In this document: positions 51,820-61,423 of the stretch, piece after piece
Numbering within the stretch: the stretch's first letter is position 1
Layout: the number at the start of each line of letters is the position of its first letter
NCBI RefSeq assembly: GCF_000017805.1
Contig: NC_009767.1
Coordinates: forward strand, 3,534,001 to 3,598,000
Reading direction: 5' to 3'
Length of the DNA: 64,000 nt
DNA from: Roseiflexus castenholzii DSM 13941
GTDB taxonomy: Bacteria; Chloroflexota; Chloroflexia; Chloroflexales; Roseiflexaceae
Program-made: the position numbers and the translations under genes
The notes under the pieces: model-generated
What the model was told of the DNA's origin: nothing
Seen by the model: the letters and a program-made list of their open reading frames with translations, nothing else
Database searches by the model: none

Positions 51820-54813
51820 TTACCGAGCCACGATCCCCAACCAGACGGCATACGGCGCCGGACGCATGGCCGCCTCCGCCATAATTGTGGCGTTTCTGCG
51901 GCGAGGATCACTGCTGATCACTGTGACCGTGGTGCGCAGGCGCGCGCCCTGCGGTGGACCCTGCCAGCGATAGGCGAGCCTGAGCGTGGCGCTGTCGCCC
52001 GGCGCTACGGTTCCCCGATCCGGCGCCACTTCCAGCCACCCCTCCGGGCTGAACTGCGGTCGGAACTCGATGGCAAGCCCTGGTGTGACAGGGGTATCGG
52101 CGCCACATCCGATCCGCTGAACCTGATTCATGGTCTTCTGAACGCCAACGCTCAAGCGCTCCGGGAGCGCGCTGAGGTCGGCGTACTGAAACACAATCCG
52201 TCCATCACGATGGAGAAGCGCCTGAAACGTGTATCTCTGATCCGGCGGACCCTGCGCCAATGGCACATCCTCGAAACTGACGACGAATGTTGCGTTGCTG
52301 TTGACGGTTCCGTACCGCACCTGCCCGCCACGCGCGGGATCAAGGTCGGCGCGGAAGGGCGCCAGCAGGTAGAAGAATGCTTCGCTCCCCGGCAAACAAC
52401 GTTCGACCAGACCGGTATATGAGGAGGGCCAACCAAACGAAAGCGTCCCATCCGATGTGACCGACGTTTCAGTGACGGTGAGGGTGTAGAGTGGAAAGTC
52501 GAAGCCCAGGGGGATGTTGTCGATCCGGGTTGTATCGGTCAATTCGAGCGTCGGCGCATCAACGGGCAGGTCGATCCACTGATAGACCGGTCCGCCTGGC
52601 TCATCACTGCGATAGACCCCGAATGGCGCATATCCGACGCTGGCTTCAAAAGTCAAAGGACGGGTACCGGTATTGGTTATCGTTACGGTTTGCTCGACGG
52701 TGGTGTTGAAATCGAGCGTAGCCGTCACATGGTCGGTCGAAAGGGTCAAATGCGGCGCATCGAGCAATAATCCAAAATCGACCGATCCGCTCACCGGTAC
52801 AGTAATCACACGCTGCTGCGGCGCATACGAGAGTGCGGACGCCGTCAACGTGTAAACGCCCGACGGCAGGATGAGAGCGTATGATCCGTCATTGGAAGTA
52901 GGCGTGCTGGCGCCGCCGCTGACGCTGACTGTCGCGCGCAGCGCTTCGCCGGTCTCGGCATCGCGCACAATGCCGCCGACGATGGTTCCCGAAGCGATCA
53001 CATTCATGGTCACCTCAACGGTCGCTGGCGGTTGGGTCAGATCACCGGCATATATCTGAATGCGCGCAGTATAGGTCCCCGGCGCAGCAACGCCGTTGGA
53101 GTCGAACGTCACGTCCAGCGTTGCATTCTGACCAGGATTGAGCGTTACCGTCGTCGGTGAAAGGCGCAGCCACGGCACATCGACGCGCGCTCGCGCAACC
53201 GCCGCATGGGCGTCGATCAAGCCCCAACCATACACATGATTGCCGCCGCCGGATACGACGCCACACTGTTCATCGGCTATTCTGCGCGCTGTGTCGCGCA
53301 GGATGGCGTAGGTCGACTCAAAATCGCCGATCAGAGCCGGGTTTGCCGAATAGAGCAGTGCCACAACCCCGGCAACGTGGGGGGCTGCCATCGATGTGCC
53401 GCGCAGAGTGGCATACCCGTCACTGAGGTGTGTTGAGTAGATGCCGCCCTCCCCCGGAGCGACGAAGTCCGGCTTCATGCGACCATCGGCAGTCGGACCA
53501 CGCAGGCTGAACGGGGCGATGGCGTCGTTGCGGTCGGTGGCGCCAACAGCGACGACATCGGCATAGTCGCCGGGGGATGCGATTGAGCGACAGACGCCCA
53601 TGCCGTTGCCTGCCGCAAAAACGGGAAAGATGCCGGCCGCGCGCCAGGCGGCGGTATATCCGGCATACCACGGGTCGTTGCCGCCGCCCGCCCACGAGTT
53701 GTTGACGATCAACGGGCGCAGATCGGGGCGCGGATTGCGGTCGTGGAGGTCAGTCGGCGCCAGGACCCACTGCGCGGCGGCGATCAGGTCACTTTCGTTG
53801 CAGAATGATCCTTCACACCCCTGCGCAGCAATCCAGCGCGCGCCGGGAGCAACGCCAAACCGCTCGCCTCCGATGCGCCTGCCGACCATGATACCGATGG
53901 TATGCGTTCCATGACCGCTCTGATCGTTCGGCGCAGGGAATGCCCCTTGCGGATCGTACCAGTTGTAGTTGTGGTCGTATGCGCCGTTGCCGAGCGCACC
54001 GCGATACTGATCGCGCAGCGCCGGATGACTGAAAAGCCCGCCGGTATCGATGGAGGCGACCGTCACGCCCTGACCGGTGATGCCAAACTCGTTCCACACA
54101 CGATCTGCGCGGATGGCGCGAATATTCCAGCACATCGGATTGCCGTCTGCGCTACAGCGCGTATCGAGGCTGGACGGCAGCGTTTGCAGCGCGACCATGA
54201 TACTTGCGTCGGCGCGCACCAGAGCAACGTCAGCGCGCTGCTCCAGCGCCTGCGCATCGGCGAGCGCACCTTCCACCTGAATGGCGTTGACGACCCAGAA
54301 CGGTCGATAGGTCAGACCGCGCGCCGTCAACTCGGCGCGCAGGGTGCGTTGTGTGCGTTCAGCGTGTTCTACCAGCGTTCGGTAGACGAAGCGCCCACGT
54401 TCTGACCAGTCGGTGATGCCATATGCGCTGCTCAGGTCCGCCTGATCGCGCAAATAGATAATGAACGAACCCTGCGCTGCGGGTTCGTCGAGTTGCGCCG
54501 CCAGACGCGGATCGAGCGTGTGATCTTGCTGCGGCAGAGGGACGCTTGCGGGACCGATTGCATGCGCCATCGCCAACAACGGCTGCGCGCGCGCTTCATA
54601 GAGCAACGCTGTGACAGTCGTCGAACCGAGGTTGGTGATCGTCAGTGGTCGCGTGACCTGTTGACCCAATGGCAACGTTTCGCTGATCGTGATCGGAGAG
54701 GCTGTGAGAATGCCTGTTGCCTGAATGGTGAATCTGTCAGTCGGAACGATGAGCGCTGCAATCAACAGAAACGCAGCGATGAACAGGCGTAGACTGGCAG
54801 CGCGACCCGACAT
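51820..54813 (-). CDS. Secreted subtilisin-like serine protease (S8)
   Basis: A 997-residue secreted enzyme with an N-terminal signal helix (about 8-23). A propeptide-like region covers about 112-205 (FIIYLRDQADLSSAY). The S8 catalytic triad is D256 (VASIDTGG), H301 (SGHGTHTIG) and S474 (GTSMAAPHV), with NNSWAGGG as the oxyanion region. After residue 530 come beta-sandwich domains: a PKD/Ig-like repeat, a carboxypeptidase-regulatory-like domain (GGIVRDAETGEALRATVSVSGG) and a final one. Resembles bacillopeptidase F-like proteases; likely degrades external protein. It is divergent from the nuclease gene at 55185. Confidence 0.92.
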   Translation of the reverse strand: MSGRAASLRLFIAAFLLIAALIVPTDRFTIQATGILTASPITISETLPLGQQVTRPLTITNLGSTTVTALLYEARAQPLLAMAHAIGPASVPLPQQDHTLDPRLAAQLDEPAAQGSFIIYLRDQADLSSAYGITDWSERGRFVYRTLVEHAERTQRTLRAELTARGLTYRPFWVVNAIQVEGALADAQALEQRADVALVRADASIMVALQTLPSSLDTRCSADGNPMCWNIRAIRADRVWNEFGITGQGVTVASIDTGGLFSHPALRDQYRGALGNGAYDHNYNWYDPQGAFPAPNDQSGHGTHTIGIMVGRRIGGERFGVAPGARWIAAQGCEGSFCNESDLIAAAQWVLAPTDLHDRNPRPDLRPLIVNNSWAGGGNDPWYAGYTAAWRAAGIFPVFAAGNGMGVCRSIASPGDYADVVAVGATDRNDAIAPFSLRGPTADGRMKPDFVAPGEGGIYSTHLSDGYATLRGTSMAAPHVAGVVALLYSANPALIGDFESTYAILRDTARRIADEQCGVVSGGGNHVYGWGLIDAHAAVARARVDVPWLRLSPTTVTLNPGQNATLDVTFDSNGVAAPGTYTARIQIYAGDLTQPPATVEVTMNVIASGTIVGGIVRDAETGEALRATVSVSGGASTPTSNDGSYALILPSGVYTLTASALSYAPQQRVITVPVSGSVDFGLLLDAPHLTLSTDHVTATLDFNTTVEQTVTITNTGTRPLTFEASVGYAPFGVYRSDEPGGPVYQWIDLPVDAPTLELTDTTRIDNIPLGFDFPLYTLTVTETSVTSDGTLSFGWPSSYTGLVERCLPGSEAFFYLLAPFRADLDPARGGQVRYGTVNSNATFVVSFEDVPLAQGPPDQRYTFQALLHRDGRIVFQYADLSALPERLSVGVQKTMNQVQRIGCGADTPVTPGLAIEFRPQFSPEGWLEVAPDRGTVAPGDSATLRLAYRWQGPPQGARLRTTVTVISSDPRRRNATIMAEAAMRPAPYAVWLGIVAR

Positions 54814-54965
54814 GAGACGATCCTGACGCGAGAATGATGGTGTCGAGCGCGATCAGCATACCATCTGGAGAGGAAAAGTGTCAAGAAATCGTTTCTGAAA
54901 ATATCGTAATACGGTTAACCGGAGCACTTAACAATTTCTGGCTGTGTTCTTAACCCGCTTCAGAG

Positions 54966-54971
54966 TATAAT
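54966..54971 (+). promoter_or_regulatory. Candidate -10 element (AGTATAAT) for the nuclease gene
   Basis: A perfect TATAAT, but 214 bases upstream of the start codon at 55185, so the leader would be long. Confidence 0.35.
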
Positions 54972-55060
54972 CGCACCGAGCCAAAGTCTCTCCAGAAGAT
55001 GACCGCTCTCACTGCCGGCGGATTCGTTGTGGTTGGGGCAGGTCTGCAACCGACCCCCAT

Positions 55061-55144
55061 GGTGATCACCGTGATCTCCGTGGCTATTCGAGCAGTGAAA
55101 AGCGCCGATGGTCGTGGTCTCAGACCAGCCCGACGGTGATCACC
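55061..55144. promoter_or_regulatory. Paired GGTGATCACC palindromes (possible operator)
   Basis: Two perfect 10-bp palindromes, centres 74 bases apart, i.e. about seven helical turns. The spacing would put bound proteins on the same face of the DNA. Located upstream of the secreted nuclease gene. Confidence 0.35.
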
Positions 55145-55184
55145 GTATCGCAAGACAAGAGAAGGAGGAAGGAGAAAAGTTCGT

Positions 55185-58100
55185 ATGGTTCTATCCCGCC
55201 ATCACCCACCGATGACGCTGCGCCTGCTGCTGGCGCTGACCACGCTGGCGCTTCTGCTCACCAGCGCACTCGTTGCGCCGCAGCGCGCCGCCGCTACGAC
55301 GACGATCATCACCCAGTGGACGTTCAACTCAAACCCACCTGACGGCAATACCGCCACCGGCACGACCATCCCAGCCATCGGCAGCGGGACGGCGTCGCTT
55401 GTCGGCGGCACAACCGCCACCTTCGCTAGCGGGGATGCCAGCGGTGGCAGCACCGACCCGAATACCGGCGATGACTCGGCGTGGAACACGACCACCTACG
55501 CCCCCCAGGGAACCGAAGACCGGCAGCGCGGCGCGCAGTTCGCAGTCAGTACCGTGGGCTATGAGAACATCTCGTTCAGTTTCGACCTGCGCCACAGCAA
55601 CACCGCCGCCAATGCCGTCGCCCTCCTCTATTCGACCGATGGCGGTATGACGTTCAGCGAAGCCACAACGTTCACGGCGACGGCTGGCGATGCGTGGTTC
55701 AACAATCGCGCGTTCGATTTCAGCGGCATCCCGGCGCTCAACAACAATCCCAACGTCGTCTTTCGCGTGGTCGCCGCGTTTGCGTCTGGAAGCAGCGTCT
55801 ATGCCCCGTCTAATCCAGGAAGCACCTATGGAACAAGCGGCACGTTGCGCTTCGATATGGTGACGGTGCGCGGCAATCCGATCAGCAGCGCCACACCAAC
55901 CCCTTCGCCAACGCCGGAACCGACGCCGACTCCCGTCGCGTGCAGCGCCCCCGACACGCCGATCAATCAGGTGCAGGGGAATGGCGCCACCACACCCTTG
56001 AGCGGCACAGTCGTCACCATCCAGGGCGTGGTCGTCGGCGACTATGAGGGGCCTGCTCCCAACCTGCGCGGCTTCTACCTCCAGGAGATCGCCCAGGTCG
56101 ATGCCAACCCGCTCACTTCTGAGGGCGTCTTTGTCTTCAACGGCAACACCAACGCCGTCAGCCTCGGTCAGGTCGTCCAGGTCACCGGCGCCGCCACCGA
56201 GTTCCAGGACCAGACCCAGATCGGCAATGTGACCGCCATCGAGTTCTGCGGCGGAACCGCCACAGTCGCTCCGGTCGATGTCGTGATGCCCTTCCCCAGC
56301 GCCGATTACCTCGAACGCTACGAGGGGATGCTGGTGCGCTTCCCGCAGACCCTCTATGTGACCGAGCACTTCCAGCTCGGGCGCTTCGGACAGGTCGTCA
56401 TGAGTTCGGACGCGCGCCTGCGTCAGCCGACTGACGTCGTCGATCCCGGTCCGGCGGCGCTGGCATTGCAGGCTGCCAATGACCTCAATCGCATCATCGT
56501 CGATGACGAACTCAACAACCAGAACCCCGATCCGATCCGCTTCGGACGCGGCGGCAACCCGCTTAGCGCCGGCAATACGCTGCGCGGCGGCGATACTGCG
56601 ACCGGCATCGTCGGCGTGCTGACCTACACCTGGGCTGGCAACCCCGCCAGCGGCAACGCCTATCGCCTGCGTCCAATCAACGCGCTCGGCGGCGGCGCGC
56701 CCAACTTCGTCGCTGCCAATCCGCGCCCCGACCTGCCGCCCGCTGTCGGCGGCGACCTGCGCGTGGCGGCGTTCAATGTGCTCAACTACTTCAACACGTT
56801 CAGTGGGTGCACCTTTGGCGTCGGTGGACCCCCCGCCGACTGTCGCGGCGCGGAGAACGCGACCGAGTTTACGCGCCAGAATGCCAAACTGATCCCGGCG
56901 TTGCTGCGCCTCGACGCCGATGTGCTCGGATTGATCGAAATCGAGAATGACGGGTACGGGCCAACGAGCGCGCTGGCGGAATTGGTCAACCGCCTGAATG
57001 CCGCCACCGCGCCGGGAACGTATGCCTTCATCGATGTCGATGCTGCCACCGGGCAGACGAATGCGCTCGGCACAGATGCGATCAAGGTGGCGATCCTCTA
57101 CAAACCTGCCGTGGTCACTCCGGTGGGTCAGACCGCCGCACTCAACACGGTGGCGTTCGTGAACGGCGGCGACAGCGCGCCGCGCAACCGACCGGCGCTG
57201 GCGCAGACCTTCCGCCACCGCGCCACTGGCGAGGATGTGACGGTGGTAGTGAACCACTTCAAGTCGAAGGGCAGTCCGTGCGACGCGCCCGACGCGGGGG
57301 ATGGCGCGGGGAACTGCAACATCGTGCGCCGCAACGCGGCGCAAGAACTGGTCGCGTGGCTGGCAGGGAACCCGACCGGAACCGGGGACAACGACATCCT
57401 GATTCTGGGCGACTTGAATTCCTACGCGCAGGAGGACCCGATAGACGTGCTGCGCGCAGCGGGGTACACCGACCTGGCGCAAACGTTCATTGGCGACGAG
57501 GCGTACTCCTACGTATTCAACGGGCAGTGGGGGTATCTGGACTATGCGTTGGCGTCGCCGTCGGCGCTGGCGAAGGTGAGTGGGGTGGTGGAGTACCACA
57601 TCAATGCCGACGAGCCGAGCGTGCTGGACTACAACACGAACTTCAAGAGCGCGGGGCAGCAGGTGAGCCTGTTTGCGACAGACCAGTACCGCACCTCGGA
57701 CCACGACCCGATCCTGGTTGGGTTGAACCTGAACGATCCGATTGCGCTTTCGGCAGTGGCGACCTTCGGCGCAGATCGCGGGATCACCGGCGCCGAGATT
57801 ATCGATATTCGTGGCGATCGTGCCGTGTTGAGCAACGCCGATGCGGGCACAGTGTACGTTCTCGACACCACCGATCTGCTCAACATCCGGGTGCTGGCGA
57901 CTGTTACCGGACTGACCGGGTTGAACGCTGTCGCCATTCATCCGACGCAGGATTACTTCCTGGCAGTCGCCGGTTCGGCAGCGCCTGCGGCTGCGCCGCT
58001 CAATGGCGCCGTCTTCGCCTACCGATTGGACGGCACAATCATTGCCAGCGCGACTACGGGCATCCAGCCCGACTCGGTCGCCATCTCGCCAAACGGGCAG

Positions 58101-60110
58101 TACGCGGTGATTGCCAATGAAGCCGAAGGATTTGCCGTCGGCGACAATGGCGGGCCCGGTTCACTGACGGTGGTGAACCTGAGCGGTTTCGACCCGGACA
58201 GCTCAACGTCGCTGAGCGTGGCACAGATCGCGCTGCCGTCGCTGGCGAGCACACCCGGTTTCACGCTCAACCGCACCGATGACATTGCCCGGTTGCCGAT
58301 TGACAACACACCGGCGACGCTGGAGCCGGAGTCGGTCACGTTCTCCGCCGATAGCCAGTACGCTTACATTTCGCTCCAGGAGAACAACGGCGTAGCGCGC
58401 CTCAACCTTGTGGACAATAGCCTGACGTTCTTTGGGCTTGGGCAGGCGACTCACGTGTTTGATACGGTCAACGGTGGAGGCTTCAATCCGACCCGATTGT
58501 TAAGCCTGTTCCGCGAGCCGGATGGCATTGCGTTCATCGAGATCGGCGGCAACGGCTACGTTGTCACGGCGGACGAAGGCGACACCCGCGACGACGTTCC
58601 ATCCGGCGCAATCAGCGGGCGGGTGCGCGGCGGACGCACAGTGAGCGTCTTCGACGCGACAACCGGCGCGCTGGTCGGCGATAGCGGCAATCAGATCGAC
58701 GCGCTGGCAGCGCGGTATGGCATCTATCCCGATAGCCGCAGTGATCGCGGCGGCGCTGAGCCGGAGGTGCTGGACGCAAACGTCTTCGGCGGGCGTGTCA
58801 TTGTTGCTGTTGGTCTGGAGCGCGCCAATGCTATCGCGCTGGTGGACATCACCAACCCGGCGGCGCCAAACGTCTTCCAGATCATCCCTGCCGGCGCAGC
58901 GCCTGAAGGGGTCAAACTGGTCGAACGCAACGGCACACTGTACGCGCTGGCAGCCAACGAAGCCAGCAACACGCTGACGGTGGCGCGCGCGCCGCTCGGT
59001 GACGTGCTCTTCACTCAGACATACACCGAAGAGACGCCGCTCGCGCTCCACGATCCATTTGTGATTGACCCGGACTCAGCGCCGGTCACGGTAACGCTGA
59101 GCCTTTCTCCGGCGACTGCGGGAACGCTCAATACCGCTGCGCTCAACGGTACACCTGCCGTTGTGAACGCGGCGCTGGCGAACCTTGTCTTCACGCCGGC
59201 GCCGAACAACGCCGGTCCGGTGACGATCACCGTCAATGCTACCGATGGACGGACCGAAACCGGTGGACTTATTCTATTGAGCGGCATTCCCACACCGCCG
59301 GTTACAACCGCCAGCGTCAGCGGACCGACCACGCCGCGCTGCCCGGCGGACTGCTTCTTCGGCAGCGCGACCGTCTCCCTGACGACCGATGAACCGGCGA
59401 CGACGCAGTATCGGGTGAATGGCGGTTCGTGGCAGACGTACACAGCACCTTTCGCAATTACAACCGAAGGAACAAACCTGGTCGAGTTCTTCTCGACCGA
59501 CGAGTGGGGCGCAGCTGAGAGCGTAAAGTCGATCACGGTGAAGGTTACAACCTTCCCGGCAACCGGCATCCTCGACGCCTTCAATCGCGCGAACGGGCGG
59601 CTTGGTCGCAGCTGGACCGGTGCGACGCAACTCGACCAGTATCGTATCGCCGGGAACCAGGTCGATGTCGAGAAAGGTGGCGCGGTGCTGTGGAGGACAC
59701 AGTTCGGCAACGATCAGGAAGCGTTTTTCACGCTGACGAGCATCGACCCGAACAGCCCGCATCACACGCTGTTGCTGAAGGGGCGCGGCACGAACGCAAC
59801 GCAGGGCGCCATTCTGGTTTCCTACGATGCAGTGAATCGCCAGATCGTGGTCGAGGCGCTTCAGCCAGGGCAGGGATGGCGCACGGTGCGCATCTTCCCG
59901 AACATCACGCTCAACGCGGGAGATGTGCTCGGCGCGCGCGCGCTGACGGACGGCTCGGTGCGGGTCTACGTCAATTGTGAACTGATCGGCGTGGCCGACA
60001 CAACCACCGTAGTTGGCAACTTGTATGTCAACCGCGGCGGTCGCATTGGTCTGTTCTACCACCAGGCAAGTAACGCGACGCTCGACGATTTCGGCGGCGG
60101 CAATCGGTAG
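55185..60110 (+). CDS. Large secreted ExeM/NucH-like nuclease with choice-of-anchor and C-terminal domains
   Basis: A 1641-residue protein. The signal helix is at about 10-27. Residues 40-235 form a beta-rich domain, followed by a Pro/Thr linker (TPTPSPTPEPTPTP). Next are an OB/LTD-like region (about 255-500) and an endonuclease/exonuclease/phosphatase domain (about 515-850: VAAFNVLNYFN, LIEIENDGYG, VVNHFKSKG, GDLNSYAQEDP, SDHDPILVG). Then comes a choice-of-anchor I seven-blade-like domain (about 860-1290) with GQATHVFDTVNGGG. The C-terminus has further Ig-like and concanavalin-like domains. It degrades extracellular nucleic acid, probably anchored or retained at the surface. AAGGAGG precedes the ATG. 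Confidence 0.9.
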   Translation: MVLSRHHPPMTLRLLLALTTLALLLTSALVAPQRAAATTTIITQWTFNSNPPDGNTATGTTIPAIGSGTASLVGGTTATFASGDASGGSTDPNTGDDSAWNTTTYAPQGTEDRQRGAQFAVSTVGYENISFSFDLRHSNTAANAVALLYSTDGGMTFSEATTFTATAGDAWFNNRAFDFSGIPALNNNPNVVFRVVAAFASGSSVYAPSNPGSTYGTSGTLRFDMVTVRGNPISSATPTPSPTPEPTPTPVACSAPDTPINQVQGNGATTPLSGTVVTIQGVVVGDYEGPAPNLRGFYLQEIAQVDANPLTSEGVFVFNGNTNAVSLGQVVQVTGAATEFQDQTQIGNVTAIEFCGGTATVAPVDVVMPFPSADYLERYEGMLVRFPQTLYVTEHFQLGRFGQVVMSSDARLRQPTDVVDPGPAALALQAANDLNRIIVDDELNNQNPDPIRFGRGGNPLSAGNTLRGGDTATGIVGVLTYTWAGNPASGNAYRLRPINALGGGAPNFVAANPRPDLPPAVGGDLRVAAFNVLNYFNTFSGCTFGVGGPPADCRGAENATEFTRQNAKLIPALLRLDADVLGLIEIENDGYGPTSALAELVNRLNAATAPGTYAFIDVDAATGQTNALGTDAIKVAILYKPAVVTPVGQTAALNTVAFVNGGDSAPRNRPALAQTFRHRATGEDVTVVVNHFKSKGSPCDAPDAGDGAGNCNIVRRNAAQELVAWLAGNPTGTGDNDILILGDLNSYAQEDPIDVLRAAGYTDLAQTFIGDEAYSYVFNGQWGYLDYALASPSALAKVSGVVEYHINADEPSVLDYNTNFKSAGQQVSLFATDQYRTSDHDPILVGLNLNDPIALSAVATFGADRGITGAEIIDIRGDRAVLSNADAGTVYVLDTTDLLNIRVLATVTGLTGLNAVAIHPTQDYFLAVAGSAAPAAAPLNGAVFAYRLDGTIIASATTGIQPDSVAISPNGQYAVIANEAEGFAVGDNGGPGSLTVVNLSGFDPDSSTSLSVAQIALPSLASTPGFTLNRTDDIARLPIDNTPATLEPESVTFSADSQYAYISLQENNGVARLNLVDNSLTFFGLGQATHVFDTVNGGGFNPTRLLSLFREPDGIAFIEIGGNGYVVTADEGDTRDDVPSGAISGRVRGGRTVSVFDATTGALVGDSGNQIDALAARYGIYPDSRSDRGGAEPEVLDANVFGGRVIVAVGLERANAIALVDITNPAAPNVFQIIPAGAAPEGVKLVERNGTLYALAANEASNTLTVARAPLGDVLFTQTYTEETPLALHDPFVIDPDSAPVTVTLSLSPATAGTLNTAALNGTPAVVNAALANLVFTPAPNNAGPVTITVNATDGRTETGGLILLSGIPTPPVTTASVSGPTTPRCPADCFFGSATVSLTTDEPATTQYRVNGGSWQTYTAPFAITTEGTNLVEFFSTDEWGAAESVKSITVKVTTFPATGILDAFNRANGRLGRSWTGATQLDQYRIAGNQVDVEKGGAVLWRTQFGNDQEAFFTLTSIDPNSPHHTLLLKGRGTNATQGAILVSYDAVNRQIVVEALQPGQGWRTVRIFPNITLNAGDVLGARALTDGSVRVYVNCELIGVADTTTVVGNLYVNRGGRIGLFYHQASNATLDDFGGGNR

Positions 60111-60125
60111 GAGGGCCCACGGATA

Positions 60126-60202
60126 GGGGCAACCAATGGTTTGGTCGTGATGCCCCGTCACATCCGTTCGTTCGGGTAGGGGCAGGTCCCCGTGCCTGCC
60201 CC
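60126..60202. repeat. Two REP-like hairpins
   Basis: The first (about 60126-60156) pairs GGGGCA with TGCCCC around ACCAA...TTGGT. The second pairs GGGGCAGG (60179-60186) with CCTGCCCC (60195-60202). They lie just after the nuclease gene and before a RAYT remnant, as REP/BIME elements often do. Confidence 0.6.
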
Positions 60203-60205
60203 GAA

Positions 60206-60343
60206 TTGGTCCTCGCCAGAGCACGGCGCTCCAGGTTGGGGCGCCCACAGGGGGTTGCTCCGACCATAACCGAACCCGGATCAGGGCGCCCACAGGGGGT
60301 AGCCCAAACAATAAGACAATCACAGGAAGGCGAACCGAATTTG
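60206..60343. other. Duplicated GCGCCCACAGGGGGT segments before the RAYT remnant
   Basis: The segment GGGCGCCCACAGGGGGT occurs near 60239 and again near 60286. Translation in frame with the remnant (GRPQGVAPTI, GRPQGVAQTI) is repetitive and unlikely to be protein. Confidence 0.55.
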
Positions 60344-60595
60344 TCGTTGCCGGATGTCGTCCATCGGTTGAAGACGATGACAACCAAATTGTATGCGGAT
60401 GGTGTTCGACAATCGGGTTGGCCGCCGTTTCGCAGTCGTCTGTGGCAACGCAATTATCATGAACATATTATCCGAGACGACAATGAGTTAAGCCGTATCC
60501 AGCAAGACATCCTGGATAATCCTGCGCGCTGGGACGTTGACCGTGAGAGTCCGGCGGCTGTGACTCCAGAGCCAAAATGTAGACGGGAGCAATAA
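60344..60595 (+). pseudogene. C-terminal remnant of an IS200-like/REP-associated (RAYT) transposase
   Basis: An 84-residue open stretch reading LSLPDVVHRLKTMTTKLYADG, SRLWQRNYHEHIIRDDNELS and DILDNPARWDVDRESP. These segments match the C-terminal third of Y1/IS200-like transposases of the RAYT type, which process REP hairpins. The catalytic HUH and upstream parts are absent, so it cannot be an active enzyme. No start codon with a ribosome site is seen; a 129-residue in-frame ORF extends back through duplicated REP sequence. Confidence 0.7.
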
Positions 60596-60714
60596 TCGCG
60601 CTACCGTCTGACAACTCCCGCCTGTTCCTCCGTCAGTCGGCGCCGTTTGCGCCACCGGGCAGGGTAAGTATAGAATGTAATCTATCGCTAGCCATCGAGT
60701 ATTAAGGTACGGGG

Positions 60715-60948
60715 ATGATAGATAGAATCGTAGTTGATCCGAATATTCACTTCGGTAAGCCGTGTGTGGCAGGCACACGGATCACAGTCCAAAGCGTCCT
60801 CGAACTGCTTGATGCAGGGCTTTCGTTTAACGAGATTATTCAAAATTACTACCCGGACCTTCAGATTGATGATATCCGGGCGTGTATCCGATATGCTATC
60901 GCCCTCGTAGCGGCTGAGGATGTTCGTCTTACGACTACATCGGCATGA
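60715..60948 (+). CDS. DUF433 antitoxin
   Basis: A 77-residue protein of the DUF433 type: MIDRIVVDPNIHFGKPCVAGTR, then TVQSVLELLDAGLSFNEIIQNY and DIRACIRYA, a winged-helix-like small DNA-binding domain. DUF433 proteins act as antitoxins of a neighbouring DUF5615 PIN-like toxin and usually repress their own operon. The stop overlaps the toxin start by four bases. Upstream, ATAGA...TCTAT (about 60672-60687) is a possible operator. Confidence 0.85.
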   Translation: MIDRIVVDPNIHFGKPCVAGTRITVQSVLELLDAGLSFNEIIQNYYPDLQIDDIRACIRYAIALVAAEDVRLTTTSA

Positions 60949-61319
60949 AATTTCTGCTCGATCAGGACGTATATGCAGTTACTGCCCGCTTTCTCAGCAG
61001 TTTGGGACCCGATGTCGTTCCTGTGTCTCACATTGGACTTTCGCAGGCTCGCGATGAAGACTTGCTCAAGACCGCTCAAGAGCAGAACCGGATATTTGTG
61101 ACGCGTGAGCGGGACTTTGGCAATCTTGTGTTTGTCAAAGCATTGGGTGCAGGAGTCCTGTACCTTCGCATATCGCCCTCTACGCAGAATGCCGTTCACA
61201 ATGAACTCGAAAGGGTCTTGAACACATATCCCGAAGAAGAGTTGAAAAAAGCGTTTGTGGTCATCGAGCCGGATGGGTACCGATTCAGAAGACTTCCAAA
61301 AGAGGGTTTGAAACATTAA
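60945..61319 (+). CDS. DUF5615 PIN-like toxin
   Basis: A 124-residue protein. It opens MKFLLDQDVYAVTARFLSSLG, the DUF5615/Mut7-C-like PIN fold, and has conserved acidic residues in LLDQD, ARDEDLLKTA and RERDFGNLVF. Such proteins are thought to be RNases inhibited by the DUF433 partner. It overlaps the antitoxin gene by four bases (ATGA). The catalytic Asp residues expected for PIN-like nucleases are present, so it may be active. Confidence 0.85.
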   Translation: MKFLLDQDVYAVTARFLSSLGPDVVPVSHIGLSQARDEDLLKTAQEQNRIFVTRERDFGNLVFVKALGAGVLYLRISPSTQNAVHNELERVLNTYPEEELKKAFVVIEPDGYRFRRLPKEGLKH

Positions 61320-61423
61320 CACATCACCAACACTCCGCTTACGCTCCTCTAACACTCTCCCGTTATAGAATCTCATGTCATTCCCCGACAAACCGATACG
61401 CGATCCGGTAAGGAGGCACAACT

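Larger units (their letters stand above)
54814..55184. other. Divergent regulatory region between protease and nuclease genes
   Basis: 371 bases without a gene. A TATAAT lies at 54966-54971 on the plus strand. The palindrome GGTGATCACC occurs twice, at 55061-55070 and 55135-55144. A Shine-Dalgarno stretch AAGGAGGAAGGAG precedes the nuclease start. Confidence 0.6.

Noticed and set aside
55329..57941. 870-residue minus-strand open frame
   Set aside because: Antisense to the nuclease gene, which has clear domains; the reverse frame has none.
61320..61423. CIRCE operator upstream of groES
   Set aside because: Only ACACTC half-sites in the same orientation were found; no inverted repeat.
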